Assembly (NCBI GenBank): GCA_903854365.1
Contig: CAINWE010000013.1
Coordinates: 1-14,394 of the forward strand
Source of the DNA: Oligoflexia bacterium
GTDB lineage: Bacteria > Bdellovibrionota > UBA1018
Reading direction: 5' to 3'
Length of the DNA stretch: 14,394 bases
The notes beneath the pieces were generated by a model. It worked only from the letters and a program-made list of their open reading frames with translations. It searched no databases and had not been told where the DNA came from. Positions 1 to 7,187 of the stretch are shown piece by piece. Position 1 is the first letter of the stretch. Each line of letters starts with the position of its first letter. The translations under genes were made by a program, and so were the position numbers.

Positions 1-300
1 CAAAAGATCAAAGTGAATTTCTGCCTCGGGTTTATGAGTAGCACGCGCCAGCTTGGTAAGAATTTCTTGGTACTTCTGTTTGTAGATTGTATGATTCGGG
101 GCGTGATAACCTGAAACTAAGTGGGGTTTGTGAGGGTGCTGAGTAGCTAGCGCAGGTGTAGCCACAGAAGTTAATATGAAAGTTAAAATGAAAAGCAATA
201 GGGCCCCGAAGCGTGGGTGCCAGAATGTTACATAAACGGGAGCGAGTTGAGATAAAATAGCTGCCCGACTTTTTGAGAACCTGAGTTGTTGAATTTGCAT
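1..300 (-). CDS. Partial secreted or membrane-anchored protein, unknown function (C-terminus outside window)
   Basis: This reading frame is open from an ATG at 300 to the left edge, giving 100 codons without a stop; the rest lies outside the window. The ATG has a strong Shine-Dalgarno (AGGGGG) about 5-6 nt upstream. The first 30 residues are polar and basic. A hydrophobic stretch follows at residues 31-46 (FGALLLFILTFILTSV) and then an ALA|TQ cleavage-like site near residue 52, so an export signal or signal anchor is likely. The mature part begins with a His-rich segment (TQHPHKPH), followed by SGYHAPNHTIYKQKYQEILTKL. I recognise no family. It lies 68 nt downstream of the GT-C gene on the same strand and may be the last gene of the glycosyltransferase operon. 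I saw no convincing separate promoter in the gap. Confidence 0.75.
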   Translation of the reverse strand, partial: MQIQQLRFSKSRAAILSQLAPVYVTFWHPRFGALLLFILTFILTSVATPALATQHPHKPHLVSGYHAPNHTIYKQKYQEILTKLARATHKPEAEIHFDLL

Positions 301-368
301 CACATCCCCCTGCGGATACCTTCCCATTGAAGTCTAGCGAGCGTCAAGAGGAGTTTAGCGTCGAAGGG

Positions 369-1646
369 TTAGTGTTTAGGAAGAGCGCGGTAAGATTGCC
401 CGTAATCGCCGGTAATGGATCCTTGATTCTTGTGAATATAAGCAACAAAGTTGGCGGAAATAAAAAGCTGGGCTAGCCATAAAATAATAAGAATATTATT
501 TCCAGACTTTGTTTTTGGATTTGCCATTCTTGCGAATAGAATAAACTCGAATGGAAAAGTTGTGTTCAGGTAATATCTCTTTAAGGTGACCCCCGTGAGC
601 GTCATGAGAGCTCCGCAAAGGATAAAAGCTGCATTTTGCAAGAACAGGGTTGATGAGGAGCGTCCAATGAGGATTTCCTGAGGGTGCTTCAGGTGTCCAA
701 CAGCAGTTTTTAGTCCCCGTGCAAAAACCCAGAGGCAACATGCCGCAACCAGGAGATGGGTCATGCCGGTGAGATAGGTCGGAAAAGTACCAATCAAGGG
801 GTATCGAATAAAATCGGAGAGTTGGTCCCACTGGGAGGGGCCTCTGAGAATACCGAGTGGGTTACCGAGATGAAGTCCTGTCGGATTGGTGAGCCAAAAG
901 ACCCAAAATTTCAATTGGATGATTTCCCGAAGGCCGACGCTAATGGTCTCGTGGATCGGTGTTTGCAACACCTCAAGAGCCCAGGGGATCAGAGGCAATG
1001 CTCCGATCGTAGAACCGACCCACCAACCCCGCCAGTGGGTATGTTGCCGTCGCCAAAGGAGTGTCCAAATAAATACTGCAAAAGCTAGGAAAAATCCGCT
1101 CATATGAATTTGACCCAGGCATGCCCCAAGCAGGCCCCAGGCAAAGGCCGGCCAGAATTTCGAGCGCTTCCACCAAGCCATCCACGTGAGCATCACAAAA
1201 AAAGGTAAAAACGGCTCGGGCCAGAGTTTGCGCTGATATAAGATGAGGAATGGATTGACCATAGCAAGCGCGTAGGCCCAAAGCCAGAGTTGTCGTTCTT
1301 GACGGTCTTGGATCCAGCGGTAGGCGAAGGGAATAATCAGGCAAATCCCTAGCCAAGCTACTCCTTGGACAGCATGAGCCAAAGCTGTGGGCTCATGAAT
1401 TCGAAAGAGTTTGGCGAGGATCGCAAATACCCAAATGCTCATTCCTGGATTAGCGAGATACACCCCCGAGTTCATCCCGTGCCAGGGCCAAGGGTGGGTG
1501 ACACCAATCATTTGAGTTTGAATGAAGTTGTATTCTTCGTCCTCTTTGTATTCCATGTCTTCGACGAAGAGGACGCGAAGCAGTAGGCCTGCGGTCCCCG
1601 CAAGAATGAGAAAGGGAGTCCACGAATTCCGGAATTTTTTAAACAT
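369..1646 (-). CDS. GT-C fold membrane glycosyltransferase (GT39/ArnT-like)
   Basis: This 425-residue polytopic inner-membrane protein probably transfers a sugar from a polyprenyl-phosphate donor on the periplasmic side. After the first membrane segment (about residues 11-28) comes an acidic loop, EDMEYKEDEEYNF (D36, E37, E38). That is where GT-C enzymes of the PMT/ArnT type carry their catalytic acidic residue. About eight to ten further hydrophobic segments follow, with short basic cytoplasmic loops such as WRRQHTHWR. The order and spacing fit PF13231/PF02366-type transferases, but I cannot name the acceptor. The ATG at 1646 has a GGGAGAG ribosome site 4 nt upstream and overlaps the end of the preceding gene by 8 nt. 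That site can fold into a hairpin (see 1649-1669), so translation is probably coupled to the upstream gene. The family call is firm; the substrate is unknown. Confidence 0.8.
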   Translation of the reverse strand: MFKKFRNSWTPFLILAGTAGLLLRVLFVEDMEYKEDEEYNFIQTQMIGVTHPWPWHGMNSGVYLANPGMSIWVFAILAKLFRIHEPTALAHAVQGVAWLGICLIIPFAYRWIQDRQERQLWLWAYALAMVNPFLILYQRKLWPEPFLPFFVMLTWMAWWKRSKFWPAFAWGLLGACLGQIHMSGFFLAFAVFIWTLLWRRQHTHWRGWWVGSTIGALPLIPWALEVLQTPIHETISVGLREIIQLKFWVFWLTNPTGLHLGNPLGILRGPSQWDQLSDFIRYPLIGTFPTYLTGMTHLLVAACCLWVFARGLKTAVGHLKHPQEILIGRSSSTLFLQNAAFILCGALMTLTGVTLKRYYLNTTFPFEFILFARMANPKTKSGNNILIILWLAQLFISANFVAYIHKNQGSITGDYGQSYRALPKH

Positions 1647-4600
1647 TCAACTCTCCCGCTAGGGGAGTTTGACAGACCTTCTGGGCGCGAAGCATGCGAA
1701 GCGAGAGAAATTCTGAAACGCGTCCGACCTGATAGCTATCCGGAAATTCTAGGCTTTCCAAATCGTTTTCATCAGCGGGGTGAACGATGATCTCTGATTC
1801 CGCATGTGTCTTGAGACGGACTCCTAAAGCACGGCGGAACTGGGCATGGTTTCGAATGAGTTGAGGTGAGGGGTAATAACAGGGGAGGCTCTCAAATCCA
1901 GCGCGAGCGAAGGGTCGCCGGGCCAAAGCAGAGAGAATCAGGAGGGGGAATTGCGGAGTTCGCCAGAGGGACGTGTCCCACGGGATACGAATCTGACGAA
2001 TACCGGCTTCTCGCGCAGGTTGTGCAATCGCCTGGATCAGGCCTGGGACTAGGTGAATGTGGTGGTGCCCATCCAGGTAGTGAAGGGGGACATGCAGTTC
2101 TTGTAGGCGCTTGAGTTGCGATCTGAATTCAGCTTCGACCCAAACCCGCTTGGTTTCTCCTGATGTGCCTATGGGATTGGACTTGGGATGCAGCCAGGAG
2201 ATGAGAAATCTTGCTGGAGAGGAGATGAGCGGCGAGCCGTCGTGGAGGGCTCGGCCGTAGGTGAGATTGAAGTGTAAGCCGAGTTCGATGCCAGGAATCG
2301 CTTTTAATTCATCGATGCCCCTTCCCACAAAGGCACCGTTTGCTAGGATCGAAACGCGACGCACCACACCGATGCGGGCGAGCTTTAATATTCCGTCATT
2401 GACTCCGGGTGACAGCCCCCAGTCGTCAGCTGTCACGGATTTGAGCTCCGGAGTGGGTTGATAAGAGCCATTTCTAGAGCGCCATACGATTTTGCTCAGG
2501 TCGAAAATGATTTCGATGCTTTCCCAAAATACACGCGAAAGTGATTTTTCGGTCTTGAGCTGGACTGAAATGGGAAGGTCGTGTTCTTGGTAATTGAAGT
2601 TTTTGCAAATCAGACTGAGTTCGACGTTGAAGAGTGCGCCTCGACAATGCTGTGCCGCAAAGGCCTCTGCTCCGAGTCTTCGCGTGAAGGCGATATAGGG
2701 CGAAGCGGTATCCTGACTTTTTAGACCGAGCAGAAGCCGCAGGCCTGCATTCAGCGCAAGTCCGAGTTGATGCCGCCTGTAAACCATTGCCAAAAATCGG
2801 ACTGGAATTTTAAAGTGGCCCTCTAACAGGCGCCGATTTCCACGGATCAGGTCCTTGCCCTGGTCAAATGAAGTGTGCACGGCCTGTAGCCAATGAGGCA
2901 AAAAGTCTGCATTAATGGGCTGTTCGAAATTCGCTACGATCAGGCGATCGCCTCGACTTTCTAAAAATCCGGCTCGAATCGCAGAGCTTTGGCCCGTGAC
3001 CCAGGGAGTCAGAATCATACGAATGGGCACAGGCACAGACACAGACTGTTCCTCAGAAAGGGTAGAGATCAGAGCGTGAGTCGCCTGAATCATCGGGTGG
3101 CTGTGGCTGACGCGGACGTCCCAGAAAATGATTAAAATTTCATAAGGCCGTTTGGTCACCTCTGACTGTAAGGTTCTTCTCCAGTTTTGAAGGAACTGTT
3201 GGAGTGCCTGCGGATCTGAGTCGGGGTTGAATAGATGGCCGGGTCCCAGTGCAATTGGAATCAGGACGGATACTTCTCTCCTTCCTTCTTCTTTGAGGTG
3301 GATCGGATCGCGTTCGGGCCAAAGGGGGAACTCAGTCTCCGAACGCCAAAGAACGGGGCCTAACTTTTTGGCAAGAGGGGATGGCGAAGATTCCTCCCAG
3401 GCCAAATAGGCCGTGCAGATTCCAAGGAGGAAGACAGCGAAGAGAGGTACCGATCGGTTTTGTAGCGAGAAGAACAGGTCATTTCCGACGATGTCTTTTC
3501 CTGCGAGAGATAGGGTGAGTGTAGCAAACATCATCGAAACCCTGAGAAATCGCAGAAATAAGGGCTGTTTGGACTGTGAGACGCATAAAAACACAAAAGG
3601 AATCATCAACGGCGTCAGTGAATATTTGAAGGTTTCAGGCATGACCCCCATATAAACGAAGAGTCCGAGCGAAATGAATAAGCCACGTCCCAGGAAGCTT
3701 TTGGCCCGTCTTAAACTCCAGATGAGCAACACTGAACAGAGGATCCAAAGCTTCGTCAATAATTCGAGGCGTTCCGCAGTCGGAGCTGAGAGCCAGCCGT
3801 GTTTGATCGAGCGTAGGAAGAAGCTGTGAATGGATTGGCTGCCGTAATGAGAGGAATCGAAATAGACAGAGTCGTTCTGTACAATCACTACCCAACTTGA
3901 CCATAAACTCTGAAGCGCGTCCCAAGTGGGGTGGAGCACCGAGGGTGTAAGAAGAAAGATCAGGAGGAGAACGAGCAACGTCCGAAACGCTTGCTGTTGG
4001 CGGGAGGTGCGACTTGATAAAAAAATTCCAAAGAGAAATCCGGGACCTATTTTTAATGCAGTTGGCCCGAATAGCCCAATCGTGGTCCACAGAGCGTTTC
4101 CCCTGATCCAAAAATAAGTCGAAAGCGAAAAACCAAAAAACATCAGGCTAGAGACTTGGCCGATCGTGAAGCTGTCTAGGCAAAAGCGGAGGATAAAGAG
4201 GATGCCGATGCAGGTTACGGTGAGCGCTTGATCTGAGTTCGACTTTCCGAGAACGAGTCTGAGGCTTTGGTAGATCCAGTAAAAACCCAAGCTGAAAAAT
4301 CCAAATTGGAAAAAATACCAAAGGAGCTGGGCCTGGGGGAGCGTGAGTGCTGCGAAGGGTCTAAAAAAAACGAGCCAAGGCGGTGCATAGCGAAACGGTG
4401 ACGCCCCATCGAGGAGGTTATAGACTTGGTCCCAAGCAAGCGATTGCGAGCGTTTGGCCGCGAGATGGTAAACGCTAAAGTCTGTGTAGTCCTGCTTGAG
4501 GTGAACCTTATAGGCATAAAGTGGAAAGAGGATCGTTAATAAGGCAAAAGTGAATCGCTTGATCCACGGCGCAATTTCCTTTGAAAACGGAAAAGCCAAG

Positions 4601-4671
4601 GGTCTCACTACGGACGCCGCAGAAAGTGTGCGCTGATGACGAGAATCAGAGGTTTGCATTTTGGGATTCAT
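1639..4671 (-). CDS. Three-domain fusion: GT87-like membrane transferase, decayed GT2 domain, ChbG/YdjC-type deacetylase
   Basis: I chose the ATG at 4671 (1010 aa). The frame is open to a TTG at 4749, but that start would overlap the upstream gene by 104 nt; ATG 4659 is another option. Residues about 35-430 are polytopic, with the QDYTDFSVYHLAA (D61, D64) and FRYAPPWLVFFRP segments typical of DUF2029/GT87 polyprenyl-phosphate-mannose transferases. Residues about 466-740 match the GT2 domain of the neighbouring gene, but the catalytic DxD is replaced (LIVANFEQP), so this copy is probably inactive. Residues about 743-1000 are a ChbG/YdjC carbohydrate deacetylase: TADDWGLSPGVNDGI (D749, D750), GLHFNLTYG, LDGHHHIHLVPG (H869-H873) and EIIVHPADEND, so the metal-site residues are kept. 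It may deacetylate a lipid-linked sugar, as NaxD does. The domain calls are strong; the joint function is inferred. Confidence 0.85.
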   Translation of the reverse strand: MNPKMQTSDSRHQRTLSAASVVRPLAFPFSKEIAPWIKRFTFALLTILFPLYAYKVHLKQDYTDFSVYHLAAKRSQSLAWDQVYNLLDGASPFRYAPPWLVFFRPFAALTLPQAQLLWYFFQFGFFSLGFYWIYQSLRLVLGKSNSDQALTVTCIGILFILRFCLDSFTIGQVSSLMFFGFSLSTYFWIRGNALWTTIGLFGPTALKIGPGFLFGIFLSSRTSRQQQAFRTLLVLLLIFLLTPSVLHPTWDALQSLWSSWVVIVQNDSVYFDSSHYGSQSIHSFFLRSIKHGWLSAPTAERLELLTKLWILCSVLLIWSLRRAKSFLGRGLFISLGLFVYMGVMPETFKYSLTPLMIPFVFLCVSQSKQPLFLRFLRVSMMFATLTLSLAGKDIVGNDLFFSLQNRSVPLFAVFLLGICTAYLAWEESSPSPLAKKLGPVLWRSETEFPLWPERDPIHLKEEGRREVSVLIPIALGPGHLFNPDSDPQALQQFLQNWRRTLQSEVTKRPYEILIIFWDVRVSHSHPMIQATHALISTLSEEQSVSVPVPIRMILTPWVTGQSSAIRAGFLESRGDRLIVANFEQPINADFLPHWLQAVHTSFDQGKDLIRGNRRLLEGHFKIPVRFLAMVYRRHQLGLALNAGLRLLLGLKSQDTASPYIAFTRRLGAEAFAAQHCRGALFNVELSLICKNFNYQEHDLPISVQLKTEKSLSRVFWESIEIIFDLSKIVWRSRNGSYQPTPELKSVTADDWGLSPGVNDGILKLARIGVVRRVSILANGAFVGRGIDELKAIPGIELGLHFNLTYGRALHDGSPLISSPARFLISWLHPKSNPIGTSGETKRVWVEAEFRSQLKRLQELHVPLHYLDGHHHIHLVPGLIQAIAQPAREAGIRQIRIPWDTSLWRTPQFPLLILSALARRPFARAGFESLPCYYPSPQLIRNHAQFRRALGVRLKTHAESEIIVHPADENDLESLEFPDSYQVGRVSEFLSLRMLRAQKVCQTPLAGELNV
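1649..1669 (-). promoter_or_regulatory. Hairpin sequestering the ribosome site of the GT-C gene
   Basis: On the minus-strand RNA, AACUCCCC (1669-1662), loop UAGC, and GGGAGAGUU (1657-1649) can form eight base pairs with one bulged A. The 3' arm contains the only good Shine-Dalgarno of the gene starting at 1646. The hairpin lies inside the last codons of the upstream gene, whose stop is at 1641-1639, so a ribosome finishing that gene would open it. This is a classic arrangement for translational coupling. The pairing is seen in the sequence; the effect is inferred. Confidence 0.5.
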
Positions 4672-6154
4672 AGGCGGGTTTCCGACAAACGTAAAGGATA
4701 TCTGCAAAAAGCACGCTGCTACAAGGCTCAGACGAGACCTGGAATCCAATCGATCTCAGGGCAGTCTCCCAATCTTGTTTTGATCTGAAGGTGAGGGCTT
4801 CGTGCTTCGATTGGGTAAAACCAATACCAGTGGCGATTTTTTCGTACCAACGATTCCATTGGGAGACCCAACCCCCTTGGGGGTTGACCTCGCGGATCAA
4901 AAGTACTCCTCCTGGATTAAGGCGGTGGTAGGCAGACCTAAGGAGTGAGATTTGATGGTCTGGATTAAAATAGTGAAGCACATCAATCATGGCGATGCCG
5001 CCAAACGGCGGCGTATCGGTGGGTAACGTGATGAGATCTCCCTGGGACCATCGGATTTGATGCAGATCTCGGGTAGCCTCAGAAGCTGCCTGAATTCGCT
5101 CTCCATCATGGTCCAAAGCCAGAATTTCTCGTTGGGTGGACTGCATCGCAGCCGCAATGGCAAAAAGTCCATGTCCGCATCCGAGATCTAAAATTCTCCC
5201 TTCAATCGGCAGGTAAGCCGACATACGTGAATACGGGGTTAGCCACCATCGAGCCGCCAGAAACAACCGCGTCGGCACTGGCGCCTTTTGGTACCGTTGG
5301 AGCACCGGGGCTCTCGTGTTTTTGCCGTATTTGCCTTGGATCTGCCTCAATTTGATTTTTGTAAGCCAGTTCATCACTAATAGGCATTCTCTAAGGATTC
5401 GCACCGTCGATTTTTCGCTATTGAGATAAAGAGTGACCGGAAGCGCTGCCGTTGGCAGCCTGAGAGCTTCGGCGGTTAAGAAAATTTCTAAATCGAAAAG
5501 AAATCCAGGGCAGGCTTGTCTGGAAAAAAACTCCAGCGCTAAGGTTCGGGAAAGGGCTTTGATTCCTGCCTGTGTATCCGTAGTTGAAATGGGTAATAGC
5601 GTTCGGACGCATCGATTGAATCCTAATCCGAGACGATGCCGACTGTAAGCAATCTGAAGCAGTCGAACAGGGATGGAGAACTGGCTTTCCGCGAGTCGGC
5701 GGTTGCCATGAACGAAGTGATATCCTTGTTTCAGTTGATGGGCAGCTTCGTCAAAAAAACTCAGATCGTAAGGAAGGTCAGCGTCGGTGAAAAAAATCAA
5801 GCGCCCTCGGGAAGCGAGAAATCCGGTTCGAAGCGCGGCACCCTTGCCCCTTGGAAAGGTATGCGGGCACACACGAACCTCGCTATATTTTTGTTCTAGC
5901 GCATGGGCGACCTGGGTGGATTGATCCTCCGGTTCGTTGGGGGCAGGATTGGGTACCAAAATGATTTCAAAGGATTTGGCGTACCGGGCTTTCAAGAATT
6001 CATGCGCTTCTTGGACTGTCTTTGAGAGTGTATGGTGGGAGCTTCTCGCAGGAATGATCAGCGAAATTTCCAGGCTGGACTCTGTCAGATGTCTCAATCG
6101 TTCGGGATGAATCGGAGGGAGAGCTGAGAGTTCAGTAAGAATCGATGGTTTCAT
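4646..6154 (-). CDS. GT2 glycosyltransferase (Alg5-like) fused to SAM-dependent methyltransferase
   Basis: This 502-residue protein has two parts. Residues about 28-270 are a GT2/GT-A domain of the dolichyl-phosphate glucosyltransferase (Alg5) type: SLIIPAR, RGKGAALRTGFLASRG, FFTDADLPYD (DxD D124/D126), TDTQAGIKALSR (192-203) and FLFDLEI (D221, E223). It is expected to load a sugar from a nucleotide sugar onto polyprenyl phosphate at the cytoplasmic face. No membrane segments are evident. After a basic linker, residues about 300-490 form a class I methyltransferase with SAM motif ILDLGCGHG (321-329), an acidic loop ALDHDGERI and DVLHYF/LNPGGVLLIRE motifs. Its substrate is unknown; lipid or glycan methylation would fit. 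The ATG at 6154 overlaps the upstream gene by 23 nt and has a modest AGTAGG ribosome site. The domain calls are strong; the sugar and acceptor cannot be read from sequence. Confidence 0.85.
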   Translation of the reverse strand: MKPSILTELSALPPIHPERLRHLTESSLEISLIIPARSSHHTLSKTVQEAHEFLKARYAKSFEIILVPNPAPNEPEDQSTQVAHALEQKYSEVRVCPHTFPRGKGAALRTGFLASRGRLIFFTDADLPYDLSFFDEAAHQLKQGYHFVHGNRRLAESQFSIPVRLLQIAYSRHRLGLGFNRCVRTLLPISTTDTQAGIKALSRTLALEFFSRQACPGFLFDLEIFLTAEALRLPTAALPVTLYLNSEKSTVRILRECLLVMNWLTKIKLRQIQGKYGKNTRAPVLQRYQKAPVPTRLFLAARWWLTPYSRMSAYLPIEGRILDLGCGHGLFAIAAAMQSTQREILALDHDGERIQAASEATRDLHQIRWSQGDLITLPTDTPPFGGIAMIDVLHYFNPDHQISLLRSAYHRLNPGGVLLIREVNPQGGWVSQWNRWYEKIATGIGFTQSKHEALTFRSKQDWETALRSIGFQVSSEPCSSVLFADILYVCRKPAYESQNANL

Positions 6155-7187
6155 AGAGGCCTACTAGGTTTTCTAAAATCCGCTCAGCATCGGCGATACT
6201 CTGCAGGGCAAGCCCGCAAGCGGGTGTGAAAAACGATTCCTTGAGAAGTGGATTCATGTAATTCGAAGAGCCTGTCCACGAAGAGTTTAGGATCTGAAGG
6301 AAATTTTTCGCGATTAGTTCAGGTGTGGCTAAGTGGCCGCCTGGGCTGATGTTGGTTGGAATGACTCCAAAGGAAAATCGGCCTCCCTGGGTGATCCATT
6401 TTTCCACAGCGGGTCGGTGGGTTACTGAAAGAGCACTCGGAAGGGAAATCGAAGTATCCAAGGAGAGCAGGTCGACGCCAAGATCGGCTACTGCAGACCA
6501 GTCGGTGTTTCCGCAACAATGAATGCCTACAGTGGCTCCGCTTTTTTGAAGGGTTTGAACCATCATTTTTAATTCACTCAGAGCAGCAATATGCATCGGG
6601 TTTTGATTGGAATAGGCATAAAGGCCAGGTTCATCGATAAAAAAAATCGGGTGAATTTCTGCCGAGTTGAGCCGAGACACCATACTGAGAGCGCGTGCGA
6701 TCACTAAACGGTAGACTTGAGTCGAGAGCTCCGGAAAAGAAATAGGAAGTGCCTCGCCTTTGCATCGAATGGCCCATTGGGCAGTGAAGGGTCCAGCAAT
6801 CTGGATCTTAGCGACAGAGTGGCCGTTTTCTTCGAGCTCCCAAAGAAAGGGTTGCCAGCCGCTTGCGTTCGAGCCTAGGGGTTCAAACTCATCAAAAATT
6901 TGACTCGCGAACGCCCGATCGAGGCGCTTCTCGAGGACGTGAGATTGGCTTTTCCAGAGATCCATGGGAAGTGAGACCAGCCCGCCCGGCTCGAGTTGGA
7001 GTCCAGGTAGACCATCGAGTGCTTGAGGAATCATATATTCCCAAGGGTTTCGAATCGGAATCTGAGGCAGGTAGGGAACACCCACTCGCATCGAAAACTC
7101 CAGGGCCGAGTCGATGTTCGAATGAGGGAGGCTTCCGATCCCCGTGATGCGGGGTTTTTGGGTTCTATCCCAGACGGTTGTCATCAT
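6132..7187 (-). CDS. Short MetE-like (UROD/MetE superfamily) zinc methyltransferase
   Basis: I place the start at the ATG at 7187 (351 aa). A GGGGAG ribosome site sits 7 nt upstream, whereas the GTG at 7202 has no better support. The protein corresponds to the C-terminal catalytic barrel of cobalamin-independent methionine synthase without the N-terminal half. Visible motifs are GIGSLPHSNIDSALEF at the N-terminus, FFIDEPGLY (D185, E186), GIHCCGNTDW (zinc ligands H223 and C225), LLSLDTS (D244 near the usual Glu ligand) and FFTPACGLA (C324, last zinc ligand). Known 'core' MetE proteins lacking the folate domain take methyl groups from corrinoid proteins or other donors. Lying directly after metH and overlapping it by 23 nt, it may make methionine or move methyl groups through a B12 protein. 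Superfamily and zinc site are firm; the true reaction is open. Confidence 0.8.
   Translation of the reverse strand: MMTTVWDRTQKPRITGIGSLPHSNIDSALEFSMRVGVPYLPQIPIRNPWEYMIPQALDGLPGLQLEPGGLVSLPMDLWKSQSHVLEKRLDRAFASQIFDEFEPLGSNASGWQPFLWELEENGHSVAKIQIAGPFTAQWAIRCKGEALPISFPELSTQVYRLVIARALSMVSRLNSAEIHPIFFIDEPGLYAYSNQNPMHIAALSELKMMVQTLQKSGATVGIHCCGNTDWSAVADLGVDLLSLDTSISLPSALSVTHRPAVEKWITQGGRFSFGVIPTNISPGGHLATPELIAKNFLQILNSSWTGSSNYMNPLLKESFFTPACGLALQSIADAERILENLVGLYETIDSY

Noticed and set aside
301..368. Promoter for the partial secreted protein (TTGACG on the minus strand)
   Set aside because: No acceptable -10 box lies 16-18 nt downstream; the gene may simply be read from the operon.
3635..4111. 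158-codon minus-strand frame inside the fusion gene
   Set aside because: It overlaps the GT87-like module in another frame; the main frame carries clear family motifs and this one does not.
4672..4749. Extended N-terminus of the three-domain protein from TTG 4749
   Set aside because: It would overlap the upstream gene by 104 nt and use a rare start; its signal-like look comes from reading the other gene's codons out of frame.
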